From: Anas platyrhynchos
Taxonomy: Eukaryota; Chordata; Aves; Anseriformes; Anatidae
Length of the DNA: 64,000 bases
NCBI RefSeq assembly: GCF_047663525.1
Contig: NC_092617.1
Location: 4,096,501 to 4,160,500 of the forward strand
Reading direction: 5' to 3'
Part shown: piece after piece, positions 8,914-18,912 of the stretch
Layout of the letters: each line of letters begins with the position of its first letter
Numbering within the stretch: position 1 is the stretch's first letter
Translations under genes and position numbers: made by a program
The notes under the pieces: model-generated
Told to the model about the DNA's origin: nothing
The model's database searches: none
What the model saw: only the letters and a program-made list of their open reading frames with translations

Positions 8914-10785
8914 TTACCCAGCATATTTTTTACATGCACTACAGGAACTTACAGAACTTACAGATCCCCTAGTATTGACTAACCAGGTGGCCTTTGCCAA
9001 ACGCGTATCCCAGTTTTTGAACGTCCCAGCGCCCATTGCTTTCAAGGTAGTCTTTAACAGGCCATTGTATCGTTCAACTTTCCCGGAGGCTGGTGCATGA
9101 TAGGGGATGTGATACACCCATTCAATACCATGTTCTTTGGCCCAAGTGTCTATAAGGTTGTTTCGGAAGTGAGTCCCATTGTCTGATTCTATTCTTTCTG
9201 GGGTGCCATGTCGCCATAGGACTTGCTTTTCAAGGCCCAGGATGGTGTTCCGGGCGGTGGCATGAGGCACAGGATATGTTTCCAGCCATCCGGTGGTTGC
9301 TTCCACCATTGTAAGTACGTGGCGCTTGCCATTGCGAGTTTGAGGGAGTGTGATGTAATCAATCTGCCAGGCCTCTCCATATTTATATTTCAGCCATCGT
9401 CCTCCATACCAAAGAGGCTTTGACCGTTTGGCTTGCTTGATTGCAGCACATGTTTCACAGTCATGAATAACCTGTGCTAGAGCGTCCATGGTCAAGTCCA
9501 CCCCTCGATCACGAGCCCATCTGTATGTTGCGTCTCTTCCTTGATGGCCTGAGGTGTCATGGGCCCATCGGGCTATAAATAATTCACCTTTATGCTGCCA
9601 ATCCAGGTCCACTTGAGCTACTTCAATCTTAGCAGCCTGATCCACCTGCTGGTTGTTTTGATGTTCTTCAGTAGCCCGATTCTTGGGCACATGAGCATCT
9701 ACGTGGCGTACTTTCACAGCCAGGTTCTCTACCCGAGCAGCAATATCTTGCCACAATGCAGCAGCCCAGATGGGTTTGCCCCTACGCTGCCAGTTGTTTT
9801 GCTTCCATTGCTGTAACCATCCCCACAGGGCATTTGCTACCATCCATGAATCGGTGTAGAGATAGAGAACTGGCCATTTTTCTCGTTCAGCAATGTCTAA
9901 AGCCAGCTGAATGGCTTTCACTTCTGCAAACTGACTCGATTCACCTTCTCCCTCAGCAGCTTCTGCAACTCGTCGCGTAGGACTCCATACAGCAGCCTTC
10001 CATCTCCGATGCTTCCCCACAATACGACAGGACCCATCAGTGAACAGGGCATATTTCTTTTCATTCTCTGGCAACTGGTTGTACAGTGGGGCTTCTTCAG
10101 CACGACCCACCTCCTCCTCTGATGATATCCCAAAGTATTTGCCTTCTGGCCAGTCCATGATCACTTCCAATATTCCTGGGCGACTGGGGTTTCCTATTCG
10201 AGCCCGCTGAGTAATCAGTGCAACCCACTTGCTCCATGTAGCATCAGTTGCATGATGCGTAGAGGGGACCCTTCCCTTGAACATCCAGCCTAGTACCGGC
10301 AATCGGGGTGCTAGGAGGAGCTGCGCTTCAGTACCGACCACCTCCGAAGCAGATCGAACTCCTTCATATGCTGCCAATATCTCCTTTTCAGTTGGAGTAT
10401 AGCGGGCCTCAGATCCTCTGTATCCCCGACTCCAAAACCCCAGGGGCCGACCTCGAGTTTCCCCAGGTTCTTTCTGCCAGAGGCTCCAGGTGGGGCCGTT
10501 CTCCCCGGCTGCAGTGTAGAGCACATTCTTTACATCTGGTCCTGTTCGAACTGGCCCAAGGGCTACTGCATGGACTATTTCCTGCTTGATTTGTTCAAAG
10601 GCTTGTCGTTGTTCAGGGCCCCATTCAAACTCATTCTTCTTACGGGTTACTTGGTAGAGTGGGTTTACAATCAGACTGTAATTTGGGATGTGCATTCTCC
10701 AAAACCCCACAACACCTAGGAAAGTCTGTGTTTCTTTTTTGTTAGTTGGTGGAGACATAGCTGTTATTTTGTTGATCACATCCAT
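8914..10785 (-). pseudogene. ERV-L-like pol: RT connection, RNase H and integrase (623 codons open)
   Basis: The longest frame in the window. Residues about 1-150 are RT thumb/connection. RNase H spans about 245-370, with TDGS near 249, a Glu in QFAEVKAIQ, the Asp in YTDSW near 311, and VDAH. Integrase spans about 395-610, with an H-H-C-C zinc region (HDTSGHQ .. CETC), WQIDYI, SDNGTHF and GKVERYN supplying the D,D,E triad. It is in the same frame as the upstream RT and separated from it by a single TGA at about 10837. A shift near 8950-8985 breaks the C-terminus; a further segment (VKNMLGKTVW) continues in another frame to 8822. The enzyme would copy and insert the element. Confidence 0.85.
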
Positions 10786-10836
10786 TGGGATTTGACGCCA
10801 TCCATCTTGCCATTTTATTCCTAAAAACTGGATCTC

Positions 10837-11896
10837 TCATGCAGGTCCTTTGACTTTATTTTGTTTTATGGCAAAACCGGATTTCAGAAGGATTTGGACT
10901 ATTTTCTTCCCTTTCTCGAAAACTTCCTCTGCTGTGTCACCCCACACAATAATGTCATCGATGTACTGCAGGTGTTCAGGAGCTTCCCCCTGCTCTAGCG
11001 TAGACTGGATCAGTCCATGGCAAATGGTAGGGCTGTGTTTCCACCCCTGGGGCAGCCTATTCCAAGTATATTGGACTCCCCTCCAAGTGAAGGCAAATTG
11101 TGGCCTGCACTCTGCTGCTAGAGGGATGGAGAAAAATGCATTAGCGATATCAATTGTGGCGTACCACTTGGCTGCCTTCGATTCAAGTTCATACTGAAGT
11201 TCCAGCATGTCCGGCACTGCAGCACTCAGTGGTGGCGTGACTTCGTTCAGGCCGCGATAGTCCACTGTTAGTCTCCACTCACCATTAGACTTTCTCACTG
11301 GCCATATGGGACTATTGAAAGGTGAATGGGTCTTGCTGATCACTCCTTGGCTCTCCAATTGACGAATTAGCTTATGGATGGGGATCAGGGAGTCTCGGTT
11401 AGTGCGATATTGCCGCCGGTGCACAGTTGTGGTAGCGATTGGCACTTGCTGTTCTTCGACCCTCAAAAACCCCACAACAGAGGGGTCCTCTGAGAGACCA
11501 GGCAAGGTAGATAATTGTTTAATGCCCTCTGTCTCTAAGGCAGCTATACCAAAAGCCCACCGGAACCCTTTTGGGTCCTTACAATATCCTCTTCTAAGAT
11601 AGTCTATGCCAAGGATACATGGAGCATCCGGGCCAGTCACAATGCGGTGCTTTTCCCACTCATTCCCAGTCAGACTCACTTCAGCCTCCAATACAGTCAA
11701 CTGCTGAGATCCTCCGGTCACTCCACAAATATAGATGGGCTCTGGTCCTTTATAGCTCGATGGCATTATAGTACATTGTGCACCAGTATCTACTAAAGCC
11801 TTATACTTCTGTGCGCGTGATGTGCCAGGCCATCGAATCCACACAGTCCAATAAACTCGATTGTCCCTTTCCTCCCCCTGGCTGGAGGCAGGGCCC
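10837..11896 (-). pseudogene. ERV-L-like protease and reverse transcriptase
   Basis: The aspartic protease motif VDTGAQCT lies near residue 18 of the ATG-started frame. RT follows with SPIWPVRKSNGEWRLTVDYR, LPQGWKHSP and the active site YIDDIIVWGD. The frame is open upstream of the ATG back to the gag stop and sits in the -1 frame relative to gag. This fits -1 frameshift expression of pro-pol. A TGA ends it within RT after VKGPA. The same region survives as fragments at 28612, 46698 and 59955. Confidence 0.85.
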
Positions 11897-11897
11897 C

Positions 11898-14240
11898 CTA
11901 ATCCTGGTCAGAATCTTCTTCGTTTCTGTGTTTGAAGGACTGTCTGCTGGAAGTTGGAGCAGCAAACTTTTCGGAGAAGCCCTTTTTCCTGATTGTTTTC
12001 TTTTGCAACTCACGTACCCGTGCCTCTAGGGTCGCGGTAGATTTTCCATCCCATTTTCTCATGTCCTCTCCATGGTCTCGTAAGTAAAACCACAGGGTGG
12101 CACGGGGTGAGTACCCACCATATCGTCTTCCTTGTGTGGGTGAACGCCTACCCCTGACAGCTGAGACACTGCTTTGTACAGGTGCAGAGGAGAATAATCT
12201 CTCTTCAAGTTGGTGAACCTTTTCAGAAAGTTTCTCCCAGGTGTTCTCTTTTGGTCGGTGGACACTGGTTGGTTCAGGTGGGGAGGACAATAGATTCTCT
12301 TCAAGTTGGTGAACCTTTTCAGAAAGTTTCTCCACAGCTGAGACGCAGGCCTGTAAGGAAGAGGAGAGACTTTCTTCGTACTGCCGGAGTTGTTTAGCCG
12401 CTTCATCCACTGTGGGTTCCTCATCCTCTTTCCAGGCCATTATTGCCAATGAGCTGGCATATGATGATGGTGCACTCCGTACAAACTTCCGCCACATGGG
12501 TCGTGTACACTTGACTTCATCTGGGTCTTTGGATGTTTGTCTGAGGTCTGGATCCTCATAAATCACTTCCCGTACGGCTAATTCCCTCAGGTACTGGATT
12601 CCCTTCTCCATAGTGGTCCACTTGCCTGGTAGACATCAAAGTTCTTCCTTGAAGGGATACCTTTCCCTCACAGCTGAGAGGAGACGCCTCCAGAGGCTGG
12701 TGGATTGTGCTCCATCTGCAATTGCTTTGTCAATGCCGGCGTCTCGAGCAAGGGATCCCAGCCGCTTGGCTTCCCTGCCGTCTAATTCCACACAATTGGC
12801 TCCAGAGTCCCAGCACCGGAGCAGCCAGGTGACAAGCTGCTCACCTATACAGCGACCAAAATCTTTTCACACATCTCGTAGCTCGCGCTCGTTTAGGCTT
12901 CGGGTAGTTACCGTTGATTTTTCGACATCCTCATCTTCCTCCTCCTGAATCCTTGATGGCCCAGCGTCGTCGTCATCTTCGTCATCTCTATACCTAGTTT
13001 TGGCAGAAGCCTTGCCTGGATTGGCAGAAGACTCTCTGCGTTCTAAACGACCTGAATCTCTATACCATTTTTTCACCTTCTCTACAGGGGCAGCTTGCAC
13101 TGCTACTGCTCGTTTCTCTGACTTTGTTACAGGGTCTGCCACAGGGGTTGGAATACCCTCTGCGGGGGCAGCTTGCACTGCTACTGCTCGTTTCTCTGAC
13201 CCCGTTACAGGGGTTTGAATACCCTCTGCAGGGTCAACTTGCACTGCTACAGCTCATTTCTCTGACCCCGTTACAGGGGTTGGAATACCCTCTGTAGGGT
13301 CAACTTGCACTGCTACAGATTGTTTCTCTGACACGGCCACAGGAGCTGGAGCGTCTGCAGGAGCTGGGATTGGAGTAGCGGCAGGAGCTGGAGCTGGAGC
13401 GGCTGCAGGAGCTGGAGCTGGAGCAGTTGCAGGAGCTGGGACTGGAGCGGCTGCAGGAACTGGGACTGGAGCGGCTGCAGGAACTGGATCTGGAGCGGCT
13501 GCAGGAGCTGGGACTGGAGCGGCTGCAGGAACCGGATCTGGAGCGGCTGCAGGAGCTGGAGCTGGAGCAGTTGCAGGAGCTGGGACTGGAGCGGCTGCAG
13601 AATCCACCGTAGGGGTCACAGTGGCCGTTGGATCTGTCACAGGGCTTGGAGTGGCCGCAGGGTCTGTCACTAAGTTGATAGCAGTATCAATGGCAGCTCG
13701 ATAGGCATGAGCCAGGCCCCAGCACGTTACAATGATTTGTGTTACTTTGGAACTGCCAGAATCATGACACCTTTTTTTCAAGCATTCTGCCAGTTTTTGA
13801 GGATTTTGCCATTGCTCAGGGGTGAATTTCCAACACACTGGGGGTGCCAACTGCTCTAGATGCCTGCCCATATCCACCCATACTCCCTGCCACCCACAAC
13901 TATACTGCCTCCGGGCAGATCTCCGGATGAGCTTCCTAAGTAGTTGTTTAACTTTAAGCAGAATCTGAAGTGCATTCAGGAGGCAGAACAACAAGACTAT
14001 GGTGTTCTGAGTATCCCAAGAATATTCAATATCTTGGAGAGCTATTTTGACAAGCTCAGGGGATAAGAGGGTGGTGAAGGAGGAAGGCAGAGTGATCCAG
14101 GAGGATACAGGGGTGGTGAAGCAGAAAGGGAGAGTAATCAAGTAAGAAAAAATATCTTCCCCTTTCCCCTCCACAGATTGACTCTCTAATGGAGAAAAAC
14201 AATAGGTATAATTGCTAATAGTTCCCAAGATACAGTTTCA
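11898..14240 (-). pseudogene. ERV-L-like gag, interrupted by stops
   Basis: Three consecutive minus frames (14228-13254, 13244-12867, 12611-11898) together form gag. At least two of the stops look like CGA-to-TGA changes: one in the third SEKRAVAVQ-type repeat near 13254, and one at 12867 after LRDV. The N-terminal part matches 1157-2102. A long Ala/Pro repeat (PAPAPAAAP) is encoded at 13605-13335. The C-terminal part has heptad-like segments (KLSEKVHQLEE twice). No CCHC knuckle is seen. The terminal TAG at 11898 is probably the natural gag stop. The first tens of codons are missing. Confidence 0.75.
13335..13605 (-). repeat. 24-bp minisatellite in gag
   Basis: About ten imperfect copies of a 24-bp unit (plus-strand GCAGGAGCTGGGACTGGAGC and four more bases) coding for Ala/Pro octads. 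It is much shorter in the related gag at 1960-2060, so copy number varies between elements. Confidence 0.85.
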
Positions 14241-14261
14241 GATTGATTAAGTACAGTACAG

Positions 14262-16147
14262 ATTGATTAAGCTCCAGCTGGGCTTTGGCCCTTCTAACTT
14301 TGTCCTGCACAGCCCCATAACATTTAGGACACAGTTGCAGAGAAACTGACAGCATGCATGAGAATGAAGCACAGAAAAAGTAGAATCTAGCAGCCTTCCA
14401 CGCATTACCATTCTGTGACTGTGTTGCAGTTCCATTCAGCTGGTTACTCCTGTATTATCCAAACGCTGGTTTAGTGGAGGACTAGCTAGTGTTAGGTCAG
14501 AGGTTGGACTTGATGATCTTGAGGTCTCTTCCAACTTAGACAATTCTGTGTGGTTCTGTGTGTGATTCTGTGTCCCCTGTACCTCCCAATGCTGCTGTCT
14601 TGTCAGAGACAGCACAATCACATGAAGGCTGAACTGTCTGCCTTCAGACAGGAACAGCTGACAGAACACAGCATCAGTGTGTTGGGAGCTTGAGAAACTA
14701 CAGGATTTTGTCTAAAGAAACCTCTAGACATTTACAAGGAGAAGAGCCCAGTCCTGAATGAGAGGGAGAGTAACCCCACACATCAGAGCAGACTGGGACA
14801 CTGCTGAGTACAGAGGACAAGGAGGTTCTGGGCACCACGAGGGATGCCATACAAGCAGTGGTGCCTGCTCAGCAGGAACCAGGCCAACTTCCTACAAAGC
14901 TGCCTTATGAGGAGCATGGCCACCAAGAAGATCTGAGTTACCATACTCAGCTCTGATCCGGTATGACACCACAAGGACAAGTGTCTACAACTAACCAGTA
15001 AAGAGGCACAGGTCTGGGATTCTCTAGGCCATCCTGGTTTGGAGAGGAGCAAGGGCTATGGCAAGTCCCAGCAGGACCCAGGTCTTTCTGTCCATGGCTA
15101 TGGCTGTTGTCTCTGTCACTGAGGCCTATGAGGAGACAGCTGATCATTGAAGAACCAGGGCCTCATTGCCTCCTCGCCCCCACCCATGAACCAGGCAGGG
15201 CTCGTACCATTCTCCTGCACTTGGCCATGCACATCCCCATCTCCTACTGCCCCACAAAGAGCCCTGAGCAATGTGTGAAGGAAAGGATCTCCCTTCCTAG
15301 AGGCCAGGGGTCAAGGCCTGGCGCTTGTGCTTGGTGACACACATCCACTTTTCCTCCACATCAGTGTCACCTTCACACTGCCTTTGTCTCCTTGTCCTCA
15401 CTGCCTCCAGGGTTCTGCTCTAACGAGCTCCAAGGGAGGCTGTGTCAGTGCTGGCCCTCAGGGGGACACTGCAGGAAACTTGCCTCTGACTTGGCCTTCT
15501 GGAGAGATGTCTTCAATTGTCTCTGAGTGCCTGAGGTTTGTGGGCTCATCAGCAAAGCCCCCAGAGGGGTGATTGCAGTGCCTTGGTCTGGTGCTGTGCT
15601 GCTGAGCTGGGCCAGGCTCGTGAGACAGAAAAAACACATTTCAGAAAGTCCCATGAAGCAGAGAGACAGCTGTGCCCAGAAGCAGCTCCTCTGCACAGAG
15701 CAGCAGGGCTAAGGGCTCTGACCACAGCTGGCATGGGGAGAGGAGAGATGGAGAGAGGGCTTGGAGGCATAAGGGAGTGGGAGGATGCTGAGAGCTGCCT
15801 GAAGGAGAAATGTGCACAGCCCTTGACAAGGTAAGTGTGAAAGTGAATATTCTGTCCATCTGCACTTCTACTGCAGCTTCTGTGCTCCCAGCTGTCTCAA
15901 TTTTCTTCTCAGAGAAATCCCTGACCATGTTCATCATGCTAACCATTACAGGGGTAACTACTAGATAACAAAAGAAAACTCTACCTTGCTCAAGCAAGAA
16001 AGAAACCTGGAGGAAGGTCCTCTTCAAAAAGAGAGGGTAAGGCTAGGGCATGTTTTAAGACTTACAATGGCTTTTCCTGAGAGAAGTCTGTTATAAGGTT
16101 TCTCTGCCATCTCATCTTCAGCAGACAACTGTGTCCAGAGTCAGCAA
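14262..16147 (+). repeat. OR upstream module (copy b) with 5' intron
   Basis: Collinear with 42236-44693 in its first 1.5 kb and with the inverted copies at 18960-21400 and 54905-56800. The first 440 bp repeat 8371-8822. It carries the CR1 3' end (about 14450-14580), the probable first exon (15650-15830) and the intron leading to the OR pseudogene. Open frames within it occur equally in both strands and are not conserved as a gene. Confidence 0.65.
15650..15830 (+). other. Probable non-coding first exon of the OR at 16148
   Basis: The segment ends CCTTGACAAG followed by GTAAGTGTGA, a strong splice donor. A matching acceptor, TCATCTTCAG, lies at 16112-16121, 27 bases before the ATG at 16148. 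The same donor words recur before the OR genes at 18912, 25959, 44694 and 54904. The 5' end of the exon is not visible. Confidence 0.45.
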
Positions 16148-16664
16148 ATGCCCAACGTCAGCTCTGTGAGCGAGTTCCTCCTGCTGCCATTCGCAGACAC
16201 GCGCGAGCTGCAGCTCCTGCACTTTGCGCTCTTCCTGGCCATCTACCTGGCTGCCCTCCTGGGCAACGGCCTCATCCTCAGCGCCGTAGCCTGCGACCAC
16301 CGCCTCCACACCCCCATGTACTTCTTCCTCCTCAACCTTGCCCTCCTCGACCTGGGCTGCATCTCCACCACTCTGCCCAAAGCCATGGCCAATGCCCTCT
16401 GGGACACCAGGGCTATCTCCTATCAAGGATGTGCTGCACAGGTCTTCTTTTTTGTCTTCTTGGTTGGAGTAGAGTATTCCCTTCTTACCATCATGGCCTA
16501 CGACCGCTAAGTTGCCATCTTCAAGCCCCTGCACTACGGGAGCCTCCTGGGCAGCAGAGCTTGTGCCCAGATGGCAGCAGCTGCCTGGGGCAGTGGCTTT
16601 CTCAATGCTGTCCTGCACACGGCCAACACATTTTCCCTTCCCCTCTGCCAAGGCAATGCTCTGG
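16148..16664 (+). pseudogene. OR14-type olfactory receptor, nonsense and truncated
   Basis: Starts MPNVSSVSEF and matches the intact receptors through TM1-TM3. In codon 121 (16508-16510) the Tyr of DRY is TAA. The next base words remain OR-like through the GSLLGSRAC region and TM4 up to about 16664. There the sequence switches to a segment otherwise found at 51405 and 22990, so TM5-TM7 are missing. The upstream exon, donor and acceptor are intact, which suggests recent inactivation. Confidence 0.9.
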
Positions 16665-17394
16665 GCACACCCAGTTCAAGGGGTCACTGCCATTGCCCCA
16701 GGGCTGCAAGGAATCACTCGCCAGGCTCCTTTGATGGGGCTGCTGCGTGCCCTGGGGCTGCAGAGCTCTCCTCTGCCTGCTCACACCAGACTGAGCACTT
16801 GAGCTCTGGTCAGTCCACCTCGGAGGAGATCCCCCCTTAGGAGGGAAGTGCTGCAGTGGAGGCCAGCTGTGCCACTGCCGTGCCCACTGCCTGTCCCTGC
16901 CTGCAGTTCCAGCTCGGCCCCACAGCAGAACTGGCACCAAGGAGCAGCCGGGCTCAGCAGGAGAGGGCGGCAGTGGCAAGAGAGCAGCTCTGCATGCCCC
17001 AATCGCTGGTGCTCCCTGGCCGTGCTGCTGGGATAGGACTCTTTTCCTCTGTACCCCTGCACACGGGCACTGCCCCTGCAGAGCCAGGCCAGGTCTCAGA
17101 GGACAGATGTCAGACAAAATGGCAGTTGAATTTTAACTCCATTAAGGTTAAATTCACAGAGAGCATGGCTTCACATGCACAGTCTATGAGCTACATGTAT
17201 ATTCAACAGGTACATCCATATCATTTTAATGGATGTGCATTAGCTGAATTAATGTAATAAGAATATGCACAAACACAACCACAAAAAAACAAAAACAAAA
17301 ACAAAAACAAAAACAAAAACAAAACAAAACACACAAACGGGTATACTGGCTTTTCCTCCAATTATTGACATTGCAAGTCATGTGCAGAAGCAGA
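16665..17394 (+). repeat. Segment duplicated at 51400-52120 (also 22990-23140)
   Basis: Begins at the break in the OR pseudogene and runs in parallel with 51400-52120, including the tract ACATCCATATCATTTTAATG and the run of A/C repeats at 17281-17332. GC-rich frames on both strands are not conserved as protein. Confidence 0.6.
17281..17332 (+). repeat. (CAAAAA)n microsatellite
   Basis: Seven or so copies of ACAAAA/CAAAAA. The paralogous site at 52045 has instead an A-rich AAATA run. Confidence 0.85.
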
Positions 17395-17500
17395 TCAGAC
17401 ATGATCAGCAGGCAACCATGACAGGCCTGAGGGAGACGGACACCACGGCCACGTGAGGGGGCATGTGGAAAAGGCTTTGTGCCGTCCCTGCTATAGAGAT
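17395..17500 (-). pseudogene. OR fragment (TM6 region)
   Basis: Minus strand shows the TM6 entry words for AFSTC followed by a damaged THVAVVSVSLRP-like stretch. It is collinear with the longer fragment at 52130-52400. Only about 35 codons remain. Confidence 0.6.
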
Positions 17501-17554
17501 GACAGGACTGTCACCTAGATCCACAAGGTCTAATCCAAATACACTGCTCCTTCC

Positions 17555-17674
17555 TGTGGCAGCTGGGCTCTTGACCCTGAGCACCTCCTGGTTGCTGAGG
17601 CTGCTGCCCCAGCTCCAGAGGAGATGGGAAGAGAGGGATACTGAGACCAATGAATTTCTGATGGTATCTTTATT
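17555..17674 (-). repeat. 3-prime element (partial) and poly(A) signal of the OR at 17953
   Basis: The inverted 5' part of the element lies at 17555-17645. Next to it the minus strand reads AATAAA at 17669-17674, 279 bases past the OR stop codon. This is the same arrangement as 2430/2460 and 58444/58455. Confidence 0.55.
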
Positions 17675-17952
17675 GTCTTTATCTATCACGGAAGCCTGGT
17701 TCTCTATGTATGTTAGAAGATATGGTCAAAGCAAACACAAAATGTAACATCTAGAATGGTAAGAATTACATTATTAAAAACAAAATAAATTATTTTTTCT
17801 AGTTCTAACAGAGAAAAATAATTTTAAAAATATTGTATCATTTTCCCAAATAACATTTTATTTCTGTTAGGATTATTATTAATTAAAATGTTTTGATAAC
17901 ACTAGTAATGATAAAAATGATATGATATAATATGAATCAAAATTGCATATTA
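17675..17952 (-). other. OR 3' UTR, AT-rich
   Basis: Continuous AT-rich flank. The stretch around 17840 (TTGTATCATTTTCCCAAATA) is the unoccupied version of the site where a CR1 sits at 52613-53838. Confidence 0.6.
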
Positions 17953-18912
17953 TCAGAAATACATCTTCTGAACACAGCACTGATGATCAAGAAACATGTA
18001 TTGAAGAAGTTTCCTCACTGCATCCTTCACCTCTTGGTTCCTCATGCTGTAGATGAGGGGGTTCAGTGCTGGAGGCAGCAGCGAGTACAGAAGTGCGACC
18101 ACCAGGTCCAAGGATGGCGAGGAAATAGAGGGGGGCTTCAGGTAGGAAAATATGCCAGTGCTGACAAACATGGAGACCACAGCCAGGTGAGGGAGGCACG
18201 TGGAATAGGCTTTGTGCCGGCCCTGCTCTGAGGGCATCCTCAGCACTGCCCTGAAGATCTGCACATAGGACACCACAATGAAAACAAAACAACCAAATGC
18301 TAAAAAAATACTAAACAGAACTGCCCCATCTTCTCTGAGGTAGGAATCTGAGCAGGAGAGCTTGAGAATATGGGGGACTTCACAGAAGAACTGGTCCAAA
18401 ACATTGCCTTGGCAGAGGGGCAGGGAAAATGTGCTGGTGGTGTGCAGGACAGCATTGAGAAAGCCACTGCCCCAGGCAGCTGCTGCCATCTGGGCACAAG
18501 CTCTGCTGCCCAGGAGGCTCCCGTAGTGCAGGGGCTTGCAGATGGCAATGTAGCGGTCATAGGCCATGACAGTGAGAATAGAATATTCTGCTGCTATAAA
18601 GAAGAGAAAGAAAAAGACCTGTGTAGCACATCCTTGATAGGAGATGGACCTGGTGTCCCAGAGGGCATTGGCCATGGCTTTGGGCAGAGTGGTGGAGATG
18701 CAGCCCAGGTCGAGGAGGGCGAGGTTGAGGAGGAAGAAGTACATGGGGGTGTGGAGGCGGTGGTCGCAGGCTACGGCGCTGAGGATGAGGCCGTTGCCCA
18801 GGAGGGCAGCCAGGTAGATGCCCAGGAAGAGCGCAAAGTGCAGGAGCTGCAGCTCACGCGTGTCTGCAAATGCCAGCAGGAGGAACTCGCTCACAGAGCT
18901 GATGTTGGGCAT
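17953..18912 (-). CDS. Olfactory receptor, OR14 (gamma-c) type, 319 aa
   Basis: Odorant-binding seven-helix GPCR expected in the cilia of olfactory neurons, coupling to G-olf. The start is set at MPNISS because all paralogues start there and a splice acceptor lies just upstream; an in-frame ATG at 18960 would lie across that acceptor. Visible: N-glycosylation site NIS near residue 3, LLGNG in TM1 (Asn near 40), TPMYFF at the start of TM2, Cys near 95, MAYDRYVAIC near 116, SY in TM5, KAYSTC near 234 and NPLIY in TM7. Typical OR length. TM3 entry (FFFLFFIAAEYS) and TM5 differ from the other copies. The tail ends with a Cys pair plus VQKMYF, longer than in most paralogues. Confidence 0.93.
   Translation of the reverse strand: MPNISSVSEFLLLAFADTRELQLLHFALFLGIYLAALLGNGLILSAVACDHRLHTPMYFFLLNLALLDLGCISTTLPKAMANALWDTRSISYQGCATQVFFFLFFIAAEYSILTVMAYDRYIAICKPLHYGSLLGSRACAQMAAAAWGSGFLNAVLHTTSTFSLPLCQGNVLDQFFCEVPHILKLSCSDSYLREDGAVLFSIFLAFGCFVFIVVSYVQIFRAVLRMPSEQGRHKAYSTCLPHLAVVSMFVSTGIFSYLKPPSISSPSLDLVVALLYSLLPPALNPLIYSMRNQEVKDAVRKLLQYMFLDHQCCVQKMYF

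Larger units (their letters stand above)
8823..14245 (-). mobile_element. ERV-L-like provirus body without LTRs
   Basis: Minus strand gag (14240-11898), then protease-RT (11896-10837), then RNase H-integrase (10785-8914). No env follows, as expected for ERV-L. Neither end has an LTR. The gag end is cut near 14240 inside the N-terminal part, and the pol end is cut at 8822 within a C-terminal segment after integrase. Both ends join host OR module sequence, and about 440 bp of that module is present on both sides (8371-8822 and 14262-14703). Damage is light: a few stops and one or two shifts. Confidence 0.85.

Noticed and set aside
15327-15572. Repeated frames such as 15327-15572, 20335-20090 and 43297-43542 (81 codons)
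   Set aside because: Similar text in each upstream module, but the antisense strand is equally open and the region fits an untranslated exon and promoter better. Kept only as part of the module.
16148-16510. Calling 16148-16510 a short functional OR
   Set aside because: It ends at a nonsense codon in DRY and lacks TM4-TM7.
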